Positions 43,906 to 52,553 are shown, numbered from the stretch's first letter. The stretch is 64,000 nt of DNA from Plantactinospora soyae (GCF_014874095.1 NZ_JADBEB010000001.1:3162001-3226000), one strand, 5' to 3'. The notes: generated from the sequence alone by a model not told the origin. Numbers and translations are program-made.

Positions 43906-44508
43906 TCACCACCAGCGGCGTTTCGGCCGCCGTACGGTGAGCGAGCCGAAGATCACCCGGCAGTGCACCTCGACCCTCGGGGAGCCTGGGGCCGGCGGAG
44001 CGCCGCGCAGCTTCGACTCCTTCGTGCCGAGGATCGCGGTGCCGAGGATTCGGACCTCCACCCCCTCCGGTACGTAGATGGTCACCCCGCCGAAGACGGC
44101 GGTCACCTCGATCGTGGTCACCGGGTGCTGGAGCTGGGCGTCCTGAAGCTCGATCTCGATCCCGCCGAAGATCGACCGGGCCTCCAGCCGTTCCGGGACC
44201 AGCCAGTGTCCCTTCCGGGAGTCCTCGCCGAAGATGGCGAGCAGCCGCTCCGCGGCCGGTCCGGTCGGCGCCAGTGGGGTTGCCGGCCTGGCGACCACAT
44301 CGGACGGTGGGTGCGACGGCAGGTCTTCGGTGAGCCGGGCCAGTTCACCCCTGGTCACGGCGGCGTGCGCGGCGGTGGCACGGTCCGCGTACTCGTCCAG
44401 GGTCAGCCGGCCCTCGGCCGCCGCGGCACCCAGCAACTCGACGACCTGCTCGCGCTCACGGTCGGAGACCCGGATCCGGTCCGGTTCGCCCTGCGGTTCC
44501 AGTGCCAC
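43906..44508 (-). CDS. DUF1707 / LiaF-like envelope-response protein
   Basis: The 200-residue protein begins with a DUF1707 domain (RIRVSDREREQVVELLGAA, then GRLTLDEYADRA), which is widespread in actinobacteria. It ends with a LiaF-type beta-helical domain (ARSIFGGIEIELQDA, EVTAVFGGVTIYVPEG, RVIFGSLTVRRP). There are no membrane helices between them. Homologues are linked to envelope stress and polymorphic toxin contexts, but no activity is known. The GTG at 44508 gives a natural start before the DUF1707 core; an ATG at 44553 in the same frame is the alternative. Confidence 0.8.
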   Translation of the reverse strand: MALEPQGEPDRIRVSDREREQVVELLGAAAAEGRLTLDEYADRATAAHAAVTRGELARLTEDLPSHPPSDVVARPATPLAPTGPAAERLLAIFGEDSRKGHWLVPERLEARSIFGGIEIELQDAQLQHPVTTIEVTAVFGGVTIYVPEGVEVRILGTAILGTKESKLRGAPPAPGSPRVEVHCRVIFGSLTVRRPKRRWW

Positions 44509-45094
44509 GGTGGCACAGCCTATCGGCCGGCGGCGGGGTCGGTGAACATCCATGTCTCGGCCAGGAGGAATCGCCGGCCGAGTGCCACCTCACTGACCCG
44601 GCCGGTCGGATGGAGCTATCGGATTGTGGCGGTGCCTTGGAGAATTCGGCCGAACAGGGCCGTGTTACCGATTAAGTGAGGTAGTGATCACGCTAAGTAG
44701 TTCATTCCGATGGCGAGCCAGTCCATCCAGGCGGTGACGGCCTTGTGCGTAATCAAGGAAACGCTCTCCGTAATTGACTCGAGAAATCGTGCGAGGTGCA
44801 TGATCGTCACGCCCGTACGCTACCCGAGCGAAGAGTCTGGGTATAGACCATGTTGGCCGGCTCTTGTGGGGCTTGGGATGGGTTTTCCTGAAATAGATAT
44901 TAAAAGCAGTCAATGCATATGCTTATCAATGACATTTGCCTACCGAAGGATTTTCCGAGAATCGTCCCTTGGGTCGGCATCTGTGGTGGCGGCGGTAAGG
45001 TGAGGGGTGGGCCGGCGATCGAGTCGGATGGATCGTAGCGTGATCAATTACCGGCCCGGGCGGCGCGACGTCTCGGGTTGGTGGGGGAACGCCA
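44509..45094. other. AT-richer intergenic gap before the receptor-effector pair
   Basis: About 590 bases with clearly more A and T than the surroundings, especially 44640-45000 (for example GAAATAGATATTAAAAGC near 44890). The only coding candidate I see is the 37-codon frame listed separately. No RNA gene, repeat or insertion-sequence end could be recognised. The composition fits a recombination or insertion scar at the edge of an acquired module. Confidence 0.6.
44688..44801 (-). CDS. Candidate 37-residue amphipathic peptide
   Basis: This short frame in the AT-richer gap would encode a peptide of 37 residues with a hydrophobic, tryptophan-containing second half (AVTAWMDWLAIGMNYLA) after a polar helix (FLESITESVS). 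It has a penultimate-region TTA leucine codon, rare in actinomycetes and dependent on the bldA tRNA in streptomycetes. Third codon positions are less GC-biased than in neighbouring genes. There is no strong ribosome site before the ATG, so expression is doubtful. It may be chance or the remnant of a longer gene. Confidence 0.25.
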   Translation of the reverse strand: MHLARFLESITESVSLITHKAVTAWMDWLAIGMNYLA

Positions 45095-45469
45095 ATGCAG
45101 GATCAACTTGTTCTGGCCATCGCGACCGGATTGGCGACCAAGGGCGGAGAAGCGCTCATCGCCGGTGGTGGCGGTCTACTCGGGCAGCTCTACCGCCTGG
45201 TCCGAAACCGTTTCCGAACAGAGGGAAGGGGCGAGGACACTCTGGACGCGGCGGTCGCGAATCCCGACGAGACCAACCGGGCCAACCTCGCCGAGGCGCT
45301 TGCCCGGTTGTTGGCCGCCGACCCCGACCTCGAGGACCGGGTGCAGGCGCTCTGGCGGGACGGCGTGGGGGAGCCGTCGGCGGAGTCCGGCGGGGTGATC
45401 AACCAGTTCAGCGGTAGTGCCGACCGGGTGGTCCAGGCTCGGGACATCCGGGGCGACGTCTCGTTCTGA
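45095..45469 (+). CDS. Small effector with glycine-rich membrane helix and C-terminal amyloid-like motif
   Basis: The 124-residue protein has a hydrophobic, glycine-rich N-terminal helix (LVLAIATGLATKGGEALIAG then GGGLLGQLYRLVRNRF), a charged helical middle (ANLAEALARLLAADPDLEDR), and a C-terminal tail VVQARDIRGDVSF preceded by NQFSGSADR (residues 103-124). The tail matches short amyloid signalling motifs of bacterial NLR systems, and the next gene carries the same kind of motif at its N-terminus. The front half fits the plan of Bell/HeLo-like pore-forming domains. The ATG follows a GGGGGA site. The receptor gene starts 31 bases after its stop. Confidence 0.78.
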   Translation: MQDQLVLAIATGLATKGGEALIAGGGGLLGQLYRLVRNRFRTEGRGEDTLDAAVANPDETNRANLAEALARLLAADPDLEDRVQALWRDGVGEPSAESGGVINQFSGSADRVVQARDIRGDVSF

Positions 45470-45500
45470 CCCCCCTCCCACGTCGACCCTGGAGGTGTCC

Positions 45501-47798
45501 GTGCGGCAGCGGCGCGGCGACGACCAGTGCGCGGGCGGCCCGGAGAGGCCGGAAACGGGTACGTCCAATGCGATGTCCGGAACGGTCTACGGGCCAAGTC
45601 TGCAAGCCGGCGCGATTCACGGTGGCGTACATATTCACGAAGCCTCTCCGGAGACGTTGCCGATTCCGCGACAATTGCCGACTCCGTCCCCGCACTTCGT
45701 GGCGAGAACGGCGGAACTCGCCGATATCGACGCGCTCTTCCGGACCGGGGAACCGGCTCTCGTCGTACTCCTCGGGCCGGGCGGAGTCGGCAAGACCGCC
45801 CTGGCGGTGCGATGGGCCGACAATGTGCGGGACCGTTTTCCGGACGGGCAGCTCTACGTGGACCTGGGCGGATTCGGTGGCGACGATCCTGTTGATCCGA
45901 GCGAGGCGTTGGGTGAACTCCTCCGGGCGCTCGGGACGGCCCCGCAGCGGGTCCCGGTCACCCTCGCCGAGCAGGTGGCGCTGTACCGGTCGGTCACCGC
46001 CGACCGGACCCTCCTGGTGCTGCTGGACAACGCGTACTCGACCGCCCAGGTGCGGGCGCTGCTTCCGGCCGGCCGGTCCGGCGTGCTGGTCACCAGTCGG
46101 GTCCGGCTCGTCGGGCTGGTCGCCGATGGCGCCCGGCTGGTGAACCTGGCGCCGCTGTGCCCGGCCGAGTCCGTCCTGCTGCTGTCCCGGGCGACCGGGG
46201 CGGGGCGGATCGACCGGGAGCCCGCCGAGGCCGCCCAGATCGCCGACATCTGTGCCGGCCTGCCGATCGCGCTCTGTGTCGCTGCCGCCCGGTTGGCCGC
46301 CCGGCCCCGTCTCTCCGTACGGCGGATGGCGCTGGACCTGGCCTCCGAGACGCACCGGCTGGGCCGGCTCTCCCGGACGGACGGACTCTCGGTCCAGGCC
46401 ACCTTCGACATCTCGTACCGTTCCCTGCACCCGGACGTGGCGAGGTTCTACCGGCGACTGGCACTGCATCCCGGGCCCGAGTTCGGCGCGGCCGTGACCG
46501 CCGCACTGCTACCGGCGGGCGCCGGGAACACCGGAGACCCGCCGGGGGAGACGGACTCGGACGATCCCGGAACGCTGGCGGACGTGATGCTGGACGCGCT
46601 GCTGGAGGCGAGCCTGCTCGAGGAGGTGACGGAGGGCCACTTCCGGTTCCACGACCTGGTCCGGCTGCACGCCCGACAGAAGCTGGAGCGGGACGAGCCG
46701 GAGCCGGAACGGCAGGTGGTACTGCGCGGGATTCTGGAGTGGTATCTCGCGGCGGCCAGGGAGGCCGATCTCGTCGTGACGCCGTACCGTCGGCGGCTGC
46801 CGTACGGCTATTTGACCCCGCCGTGGAATCTGCCCCGGTTCGCCGACCGGCAGGAGGCGTTGACCTGGCTGGAGCGTGAGCGGGTCAACCTGATCGGCGC
46901 GGGGCGGACCGCGCTGCGCCACGGGCACCCCGCACTGGCCTGGCAACTCTCGGACGTGACCTGGCCATTGCTGTTGTACCGCAAGCACTACCGGGACCGG
47001 TTGGAGATCGACCAGCGTGGTGTCGAGGCGGCACGGTCGTGGGGCGAACCCTGGGCCGAGGCCGACATGCTGAAACGTCTCGGCCGGGTCTGCACCAAGC
47101 TCGGTGACCACGAGGCCGCCGAGCGGCACATCCGGGCGGCGATCCTCCGGTACCGGGAGGCCGGCGACGTCCGGGGCGGTCTCGACGCCGAGGAGGGGCT
47201 GGCCGCGCTGTACCGCGACTCGGGGCGGGAGGATCGGGCCGTCGAGATCTTCTTCCGGCTCGTCGACGCGAACCGGGAGCAGGGCGACGCGCGGAGCACC
47301 GGCCTTTCGTTGATCAGCCTCGGCATGTTGCTCACCGCACTGGGGCAGCCGGAGCGGGCGACCGGTCTGCTGCGGGAGGCGGAGGTCGTCTTCGCCGGGC
47401 TGGCCGACGTCGACCCGTACAACGGGGCACGGGTGCTGATCGGGCTCGCGGGCGCCCTGCTCGGCAAGGGTGACCTGGCCGGAGCCGAGCGGGCCGCGAC
47501 CGAGGCCGCCCGGCGGATGCGGGAACTCGGCTCCGAGCACGAGTACGCCGAGGCTCTCGACCAGCTCGGCCAGGTCGCCCGGCGGCGCGGGGAGACCGTC
47601 GCCGCGCGGGCGTACCACCTCCAGGCACTGGAGATCTTCATTCGGCTCGGTTCCTCACGGGCGCTCGGCCTCCGCCGCCAACTCGACGAGCCGGTCGGGG
47701 ACCTCGGGCGGGACGGGCCGCCGGATCTGGTCGGACCAGCGGTCGACCCGGGCGGAGAGCCGGATGCCGGCGGTGTCGGCCAACTCGCGCCCGGCTGA
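45501..47798 (+). CDS. NB-ARC/TPR STAND (NLR-like) receptor with N-terminal amyloid-like motif
   Basis: The 765-residue protein has a short N-terminus carrying SGTVYGPSLQAGAIHGGVHI (residues 26-45). An NB-ARC ATPase follows, with P-loop GPGGVGKT at 92-99, Walker B TLLVLLDNAY and a GLPIAL box, then a winged-helix region (FRFHDLVRLHARQKLE). At least five TPR-like repeats occupy about 500-720. Such proteins oligomerise on ligand detection. The N-terminal motif would then template the matching motif on the effector. The GTG at 45501 has GGAGG five bases upstream; ATG 45573 would cut the motif. The last about 48 residues overlap a gene on the other strand. Confidence 0.88.
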   Translation: MRQRRGDDQCAGGPERPETGTSNAMSGTVYGPSLQAGAIHGGVHIHEASPETLPIPRQLPTPSPHFVARTAELADIDALFRTGEPALVVLLGPGGVGKTALAVRWADNVRDRFPDGQLYVDLGGFGGDDPVDPSEALGELLRALGTAPQRVPVTLAEQVALYRSVTADRTLLVLLDNAYSTAQVRALLPAGRSGVLVTSRVRLVGLVADGARLVNLAPLCPAESVLLLSRATGAGRIDREPAEAAQIADICAGLPIALCVAAARLAARPRLSVRRMALDLASETHRLGRLSRTDGLSVQATFDISYRSLHPDVARFYRRLALHPGPEFGAAVTAALLPAGAGNTGDPPGETDSDDPGTLADVMLDALLEASLLEEVTEGHFRFHDLVRLHARQKLERDEPEPERQVVLRGILEWYLAAAREADLVVTPYRRRLPYGYLTPPWNLPRFADRQEALTWLERERVNLIGAGRTALRHGHPALAWQLSDVTWPLLLYRKHYRDRLEIDQRGVEAARSWGEPWAEADMLKRLGRVCTKLGDHEAAERHIRAAILRYREAGDVRGGLDAEEGLAALYRDSGREDRAVEIFFRLVDANREQGDARSTGLSLISLGMLLTALGQPERATGLLREAEVVFAGLADVDPYNGARVLIGLAGALLGKGDLAGAERAATEAARRMRELGSEHEYAEALDQLGQVARRRGETVAARAYHLQALEIFIRLGSSRALGLRRQLDEPVGDLGRDGPPDLVGPAVDPGGEPDAGGVGQLAPG

Positions 47799-48212
47799 CC
47801 CGGTCAGGTCGACCCCGACCGACCAGCGCAGGTAGAGCCACCGGGCGACCTCCCCGATCCGCACCGGGGCGCACCGGCCCGGTCGCCCGGACCGCAGGCG
47901 CAACAGCAGTCCGTCGCGGAGCCCGGCGGTGAGCCGCATCCCGCCGTCGAACGCGGTCCCGGCGCACCCGCCCGGCCCGCCGAGCCGTTGCCCAGCGAGC
48001 CGTTGCCCACCGGCCGGTTGGGCGGCCGGACCGCCGGCATCGAGGAACAGGACGAGGGTCAGCCCCGGGTACCGACCGAACAGGTCAGCGCAACGGTCCG
48101 CGGCGGACCGGTGATCGGCCTCCCCTACGAGTACGTCCACCAGGCCGCCGCGCCGGGGCTCCCCCGACCCCGGTGCGAGGTGTCCGATCACCGGCCCGGC
48201 GCCGGTACTCAA
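47655..48212 (-). CDS. Hypothetical 185-residue protein
   Basis: This minus-strand frame overlaps the stop of the upstream glycerophosphotransferase-like gene (TTGA at 48209-48212), suggesting coupling from a TTG start; GTG 48191 is the alternative. The protein has a hydrophobic strand near residue 50 (LTLVLFLDAGG), a glycine/alanine-rich middle and a more folded C-terminal half (VARWLYLRWSVGVDLTG, LSARVDRWSDQIRRP). I do not recognise a family. Its 3' end runs antiparallel through the last 144 bases of the receptor gene, which is unusual. Confidence 0.6.
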   Translation of the reverse strand: MSTGAGPVIGHLAPGSGEPRRGGLVDVLVGEADHRSAADRCADLFGRYPGLTLVLFLDAGGPAAQPAGGQRLAGQRLGGPGGCAGTAFDGGMRLTAGLRDGLLLRLRSGRPGRCAPVRIGEVARWLYLRWSVGVDLTGSAGRELADTAGIRLSARVDRWSDQIRRPVPPEVPDRLVELAAEAERP

Positions 48213-49426
48213 CGGGTCACCTCGGAGCGGAGTCGGGGCACCGGCACCGGCGTCGCCCGGCGGTGCCGACCCGGCTCGGTGAGCTGCAACAACCGGTACA
48301 TGGTCTGCCGGAGCAGCGGGCCGGCCTGGCCCGGCCGAGATGTGATCATCCTTGCCACCGCCGCCTGGTCGACGGTACGGACCGAGCGCAGTTGCGGCAG
48401 GAGGGGGCGGCGCGGGTCCAGCCGGCTCGCGCTGTTGATGACCAGTTCCTGCGCCGAGCCGGAGGTGACGGCCTCCAGCCCGGGGGCGAGGTGCAGGACG
48501 TGGCGTCCCAGTGCCGCCGAGTAGGCCGTGACCGATCCGTGGTCGCCGATAACGTGGTCCGCCGAGACGACCAGGCTGCGCCAGTCCTCCTCCGGGTCCA
48601 GCAGGATCAGTCCGGCCTCGCGGCAACTCCGCAGCCAGGCGCGTACCTGCCGGTGTCCGTGCGCGCACCAGACGGCCGGGTGCAACAGGGCCGCGACCCT
48701 GAACCGCTGCGCGGGAAGCTGGTCGAGCAGAAGTGGCAGCAGGTCCGGCCAGTTCCCGAACAGGCCCGTCCGCCCCCAGGTCGAACTCACCACGACCAGC
48801 TCCTGCTCGGTGTCGACGCCGAGCGCCCGTCGGTACCGTTCCCGTTCCGGCAGGCTCGCGACGAGCTGGTCGAAGCACGGATCCCCGGTCACCACCGCGA
48901 CCGGCAGCGCCTCCGGGCACTGCCGGCGCAGGATGTCGAGCTGGTCGTCACAGGAGAGCGCGATGGCCGCGGCCAGCACCTCGCCGTTGCGGGTCAGCCG
49001 CTGCGAATCGAGACCGTAGACCGGCGGCAGGGCCGACATCGCCGGGCCACGGCCGGTCGGCTGGGTCGGTTTGCCGTACCCCGCCCCGTGCGCCATCACC
49101 ATCAGCGGCGCGTGCAGATCCGACAGGCCGCCGTACGACGCCGCGAGCGCGAGGTCGAATCTCTCCCGTACGGCCTGTTCCCACGGCAGTACGAGCGCGC
49201 CGAGGCGACGTAGGTGTTGGGTGACCCCTGGGTTGAACGCGTCCGGCGGAACGGTGAAGACCGTCTGCACCCTCGGGTCCTCCTCCAGAAGTTCCGCGAC
49301 GTCCAAGAGCCGTTGGCAGCTGACAATGGTGTGCGCAACGATCAATACTGTGCGGCAGCCAATTCGGGTAACCCACCGCGACGCATCGATGCCAATAGGT
49401 ACCCGTGACCATTCATGCGTACTCAT
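48209..49426 (-). CDS. GT-B/CDP-glycerol glycerophosphotransferase-like protein
   Basis: The 405-residue cytoplasmic protein has two Rossmann-like halves. The N-terminal half has TVLIVAHTIVSCQRLLDVAE and FTVPPDAF. The C-terminal half has VVVSSTWGRTGLFGNWPDLL, LLHPAVWCAHG and the diagnostic VIGDHGSVTAYSAALGRHVL. This last block resembles teichoic-acid-type polymerases and GT28-like transferases. Streptomyces relatives sit beside regulators and are poorly characterised. The ATG at 49426 has GGGGAGG seven bases upstream. It is divergent from a SARP regulator, with SARP-style direct repeats in the shared promoter. Confidence 0.75.
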   Translation of the reverse strand: MSTHEWSRVPIGIDASRWVTRIGCRTVLIVAHTIVSCQRLLDVAELLEEDPRVQTVFTVPPDAFNPGVTQHLRRLGALVLPWEQAVRERFDLALAASYGGLSDLHAPLMVMAHGAGYGKPTQPTGRGPAMSALPPVYGLDSQRLTRNGEVLAAAIALSCDDQLDILRRQCPEALPVAVVTGDPCFDQLVASLPERERYRRALGVDTEQELVVVSSTWGRTGLFGNWPDLLPLLLDQLPAQRFRVAALLHPAVWCAHGHRQVRAWLRSCREAGLILLDPEEDWRSLVVSADHVIGDHGSVTAYSAALGRHVLHLAPGLEAVTSGSAQELVINSASRLDPRRPLLPQLRSVRTVDQAAVARMITSRPGQAGPLLRQTMYRLLQLTEPGRHRRATPVPVPRLRSEVTR

Positions 49427-49478
49427 TTCATGTCCTCCCCTGTGTCCGATCGGGACGACAGAAGAGTGGGAGACAATG

Positions 49479-49520
49479 TTGTGTACGCACTTGTGAAGTG
49501 ACTTGCAGTTGACTTGCAAC
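49479..49520 (-). promoter_or_regulatory. SARP-type direct repeats before the glycerophosphotransferase-like gene
   Basis: On the minus strand TGCAAGT occurs at 49518-49512 and 49507-49501, exactly 11 bases apart, and CACAAGT at 49495-49489. AACATT follows eight bases later at 49480-49475 as a possible -10. The 11-base step and the 8-base distance to -10 are the rule for SARP binding sites. Confidence 0.6.
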
Positions 49521-49631
49521 GCCCACATAGCGGAATGTCGGAAGTTTGACGATGGGAACTCCGCTTGGCGTGGAAGTTGCCCGGGAACAGACTGAGAAAG
49601 GGTAAGTCGGACCGACGGAGGGACGACGCCT

Positions 49632-52553
49632 GTGGAGTTCGTCATCCTCGGCCCCACGGCGCTCAACATCGACGGGCGGGCCGTGCCGTTGGGCGCGGCC
49701 AAACAGCGGGGGCTGCTCGCCGTACTCCTCTATCACGCGGGTCGGCCGGTCCAGGTCGACATGGTCGTCGAGCATCTCTGGGGAAACCGGTCGCTCGATG
49801 CCTGTCGAGGCAATCTCCAGGCGCTGATCAGCCGCAGCCGGGCCGTACTGAAGGCGGTCGGCCTGCCGAACGCGCTCGTCAGGATGCCGGGCAGCGAGGC
49901 GTACCGGCTCGACGTCGACGTGGCAATGGTCGACTACCACCGGTTCCGGCGCCTCGTCGACCAGGCCCGCAGGGCGACGGAGGAGGGCCGCCACGAGCGG
50001 TCGGCGGCACTGCTGTGCGAGGCGATCGAACTGTGGCGCGACGAACCGCTCGCCGATCTTCGTGGCGCCCGCTCCGAACACATCCGTCGCGCGATGAAAG
50101 AGGGGCTACTGGCGGCGCACAAGCTTCTCAGTGAGAGCCAGAGCCGAATCGGGCAACATGAGGCGGTGCTTGGTCGGCTGGAACCGCTGCTGTTGACCAA
50201 CGATGTGGATCAGACTCTCGCACAACATTGGATCAACGCTCTCTACGCGAGTGGGCGCGATGACGAGGCACGCCGCTTCTCGGTAGATTTCCGGAGCCGT
50301 TACCGGCGGAGAATGCGCGCCGAGCCGACAATTGATCTGTCACCACTTCGCGGAAGAGATCGACGATCAGCGCCCGGTACGTCGCCGGGAACGCCCGACG
50401 GCGGGCCGGTGCTTTTCCGGCCGCCGCAGCAGTTGCCGGCCGACATCTCCGACTTCACGGGTCAGGGTGAGGTTCTCGCCGAACTCGACGCGATGCTGGG
50501 GACGCCGGCGGCGGGAGCCCGGATCGTCGTCGTCGACGGGATGCCCGGAGTGGGCAAGACGACCCTCGCCGTGCACTGGGCGCACCGACAGCGCGACCGG
50601 TTCCCGGAAGGTCAACTCTTCCTAAGTGCCGATGCGTACGGGCCCACTCCGCCGGTGAATCCGGAGGATGCCCTGGGCCGGTTCCTGCACGCGCTGGGCG
50701 TACCCGCCGACCGGATACCGGCCGGTGGCGAGCAGCGCCGGGAACGCTTCAACCAGATGCTCGACGGGCGGCGGATTCTCGTCGTACTGGACAACGTCCG
50801 GAACTCCGACCAGGTGCGTCCGCTGCTGCCCACGGCGGAGGGCTGCGTGACCCTGATAACCAGCCGCAACCGGCTCAAAAGCCTTACCATCCGGCAGGGC
50901 ATCCGCAGCCTCACCGTGCCGCCGTTGCCGGAGGACGAGCGTCGTACCCTGCTCGGTCAGGTGATCGGTACCGCGCGCGCGGCCGACGAGCCGGGACCGG
51001 TGGAGGTTCTCGCGCAACTCTCCGGCGGACTGCCGCTGGCGCTGCGCGTCATCGGCGAGCACATCACCACCCGGTCCCGGGCGAGCATCGCGGACCTCGT
51101 CGACGAACTGTGGAGCCGGCTGCTCGACTCCGCTGGTGACGAGGACGAGGACGACGCCACCCTGAGTACCGTCTTCGCCTGGTCCTACAACGAACTGGAC
51201 CCCGAGGCCGGCCGGCTGTTCCGGCTGTTGGGCCTGCATCCGGGCCGGAACGTCAGCTCCGCCGCCGCGGCCGCGCTGCTCGGCGCCGACCCGAGGCGGA
51301 CGGAACGCCTGCTCGACGCGCTCGCCAAGCGCCACCTGGTCAACCACGACACGGCCCGCCGGTACCGGCTGCACGACCTGCTCCGGCGGTACGCCGCGGA
51401 CCGGGCCGCGCACGACGAGGCCACCGAGGCCCGCCGGGCCGCCACCCGGCGACTGCTCGACTGGTACCTGCTCTCGGCGGTCAACGCCGCCGCCCTGCTG
51501 GCTCCGCAACGCCCGCCGGTCCCGGACCTGCCGACACCGGAGGCGGTCGAGCCGCTCCACTTCGGTACGGACGAGGAGGCGCTGCGCTGGTGCGAGGCGG
51601 AACGGGCGAACCTGAACGCCGTGGTGCGGTCGGCGGCGGACAACGGGTTCCACCGGCACGCGTGGCAGATTCCCGGCGCGATCCACGACGTGTTCGGCCG
51701 GTACGGCCGGCAGGACGACGTGCTGGCCATGCATCAGGTCGCGCTTCCCGCGGCAGAGGCGGACGGCCACCAGATCGGGCAGATCGGCACGCTCAACAAT
51801 CTCGGCTGGACCTTCTTCGCGTTGCACGACTACCACCGGGCGGCCAGCGGGTTCGAGGCCGGACTGCGGTTGGCACAGCGGGTCGACAACGTCGCCGCCG
51901 TCTGCGTCTGCTCGCACAACCTGGCGAGCGTGCACCTGAAAACCGGCGAGGTCAGAAAGGCGATCGGCATCTTCGAGCGGGTGCTGGCCACCTGCCGGGA
52001 GATCGGGAACCCGGGCGGCCAGGCGGCCAGCCTGCACCGGTTGGGCGACGCCTACGAGCAGTCGCGCAGGTACGAGCGGGCGGCCCGGTGTTACACGGAG
52101 GCGCTGGCCATCCGGGAGCGGATCGGTTCCCTGCGCGACCAGGGGGCGACCCACGGGCGGCTCGCCGCGCTGCGACTGAAGACCGGTCAGCCGGAGTCCG
52201 CGCTGCGACACTGCACGCTGGCGTTGCAGATCCAGGTCAGGGCCAAGGACGACGCCAGCCGTTGCGACACCCTGGTCACCGCCGCCGACGCCGAGCGCGC
52301 GTTGGGCCGGTATCCGGAGGCGATGGAGCATGCCGTGGCGGCGATCTCGCTCAGCGACGGCATCGCGGACTCGCTGCGCCGGGCCGCCGGCCTCGCCGTA
52401 CTCGCCGACATCCTCGCGGCCCGAGGTGACCGGCCGGACGCCCACCGCCGCTGCCTGGAGGCGCTCGGGATCATCGGTGACCTCACCGGGCCCGACGTCG
52501 ATCCCGTGCTGGACCGCCTGCTCGTGATCGAGAGCCTGGTCGCACCGCGCTGA
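49632..52553 (+). CDS. AfsR/SARP-family regulator with NB-ARC and TPR domains
   Basis: The 973-residue protein has an OmpR-like winged helix at about 1-95 (VILGPTALNIDGRAVPLGAA, LQALISRSRAVL) and a bacterial transcriptional activator domain at about 97-240 (YHRFRRLVDQARRA). An NB-ARC ATPase with P-loop GMPGVGKTT follows at about 297-305, and TPR repeats run from about 700 to the end. This is the AfsR layout, known to activate secondary-metabolism genes. It lies 205 bases from the divergent glycerophosphotransferase-like gene, whose promoter has SARP-style repeats. The GTG start has GGAGGG upstream. A 19-base duplication covers the stop codon. Confidence 0.94.
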   Translation: MEFVILGPTALNIDGRAVPLGAAKQRGLLAVLLYHAGRPVQVDMVVEHLWGNRSLDACRGNLQALISRSRAVLKAVGLPNALVRMPGSEAYRLDVDVAMVDYHRFRRLVDQARRATEEGRHERSAALLCEAIELWRDEPLADLRGARSEHIRRAMKEGLLAAHKLLSESQSRIGQHEAVLGRLEPLLLTNDVDQTLAQHWINALYASGRDDEARRFSVDFRSRYRRRMRAEPTIDLSPLRGRDRRSAPGTSPGTPDGGPVLFRPPQQLPADISDFTGQGEVLAELDAMLGTPAAGARIVVVDGMPGVGKTTLAVHWAHRQRDRFPEGQLFLSADAYGPTPPVNPEDALGRFLHALGVPADRIPAGGEQRRERFNQMLDGRRILVVLDNVRNSDQVRPLLPTAEGCVTLITSRNRLKSLTIRQGIRSLTVPPLPEDERRTLLGQVIGTARAADEPGPVEVLAQLSGGLPLALRVIGEHITTRSRASIADLVDELWSRLLDSAGDEDEDDATLSTVFAWSYNELDPEAGRLFRLLGLHPGRNVSSAAAAALLGADPRRTERLLDALAKRHLVNHDTARRYRLHDLLRRYAADRAAHDEATEARRAATRRLLDWYLLSAVNAAALLAPQRPPVPDLPTPEAVEPLHFGTDEEALRWCEAERANLNAVVRSAADNGFHRHAWQIPGAIHDVFGRYGRQDDVLAMHQVALPAAEADGHQIGQIGTLNNLGWTFFALHDYHRAASGFEAGLRLAQRVDNVAAVCVCSHNLASVHLKTGEVRKAIGIFERVLATCREIGNPGGQAASLHRLGDAYEQSRRYERAARCYTEALAIRERIGSLRDQGATHGRLAALRLKTGQPESALRHCTLALQIQVRAKDDASRCDTLVTAADAERALGRYPEAMEHAVAAISLSDGIADSLRRAAGLAVLADILAARGDRPDAHRRCLEALGIIGDLTGPDVDPVLDRLLVIESLVAPR

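Noticed and set aside
44665-44913. An 82-codon minus-strand frame in the AT-richer gap
   Set aside because: No ribosome site, and the adjacent frame gives a more protein-like peptide; it does not resemble a transposase or other known family.
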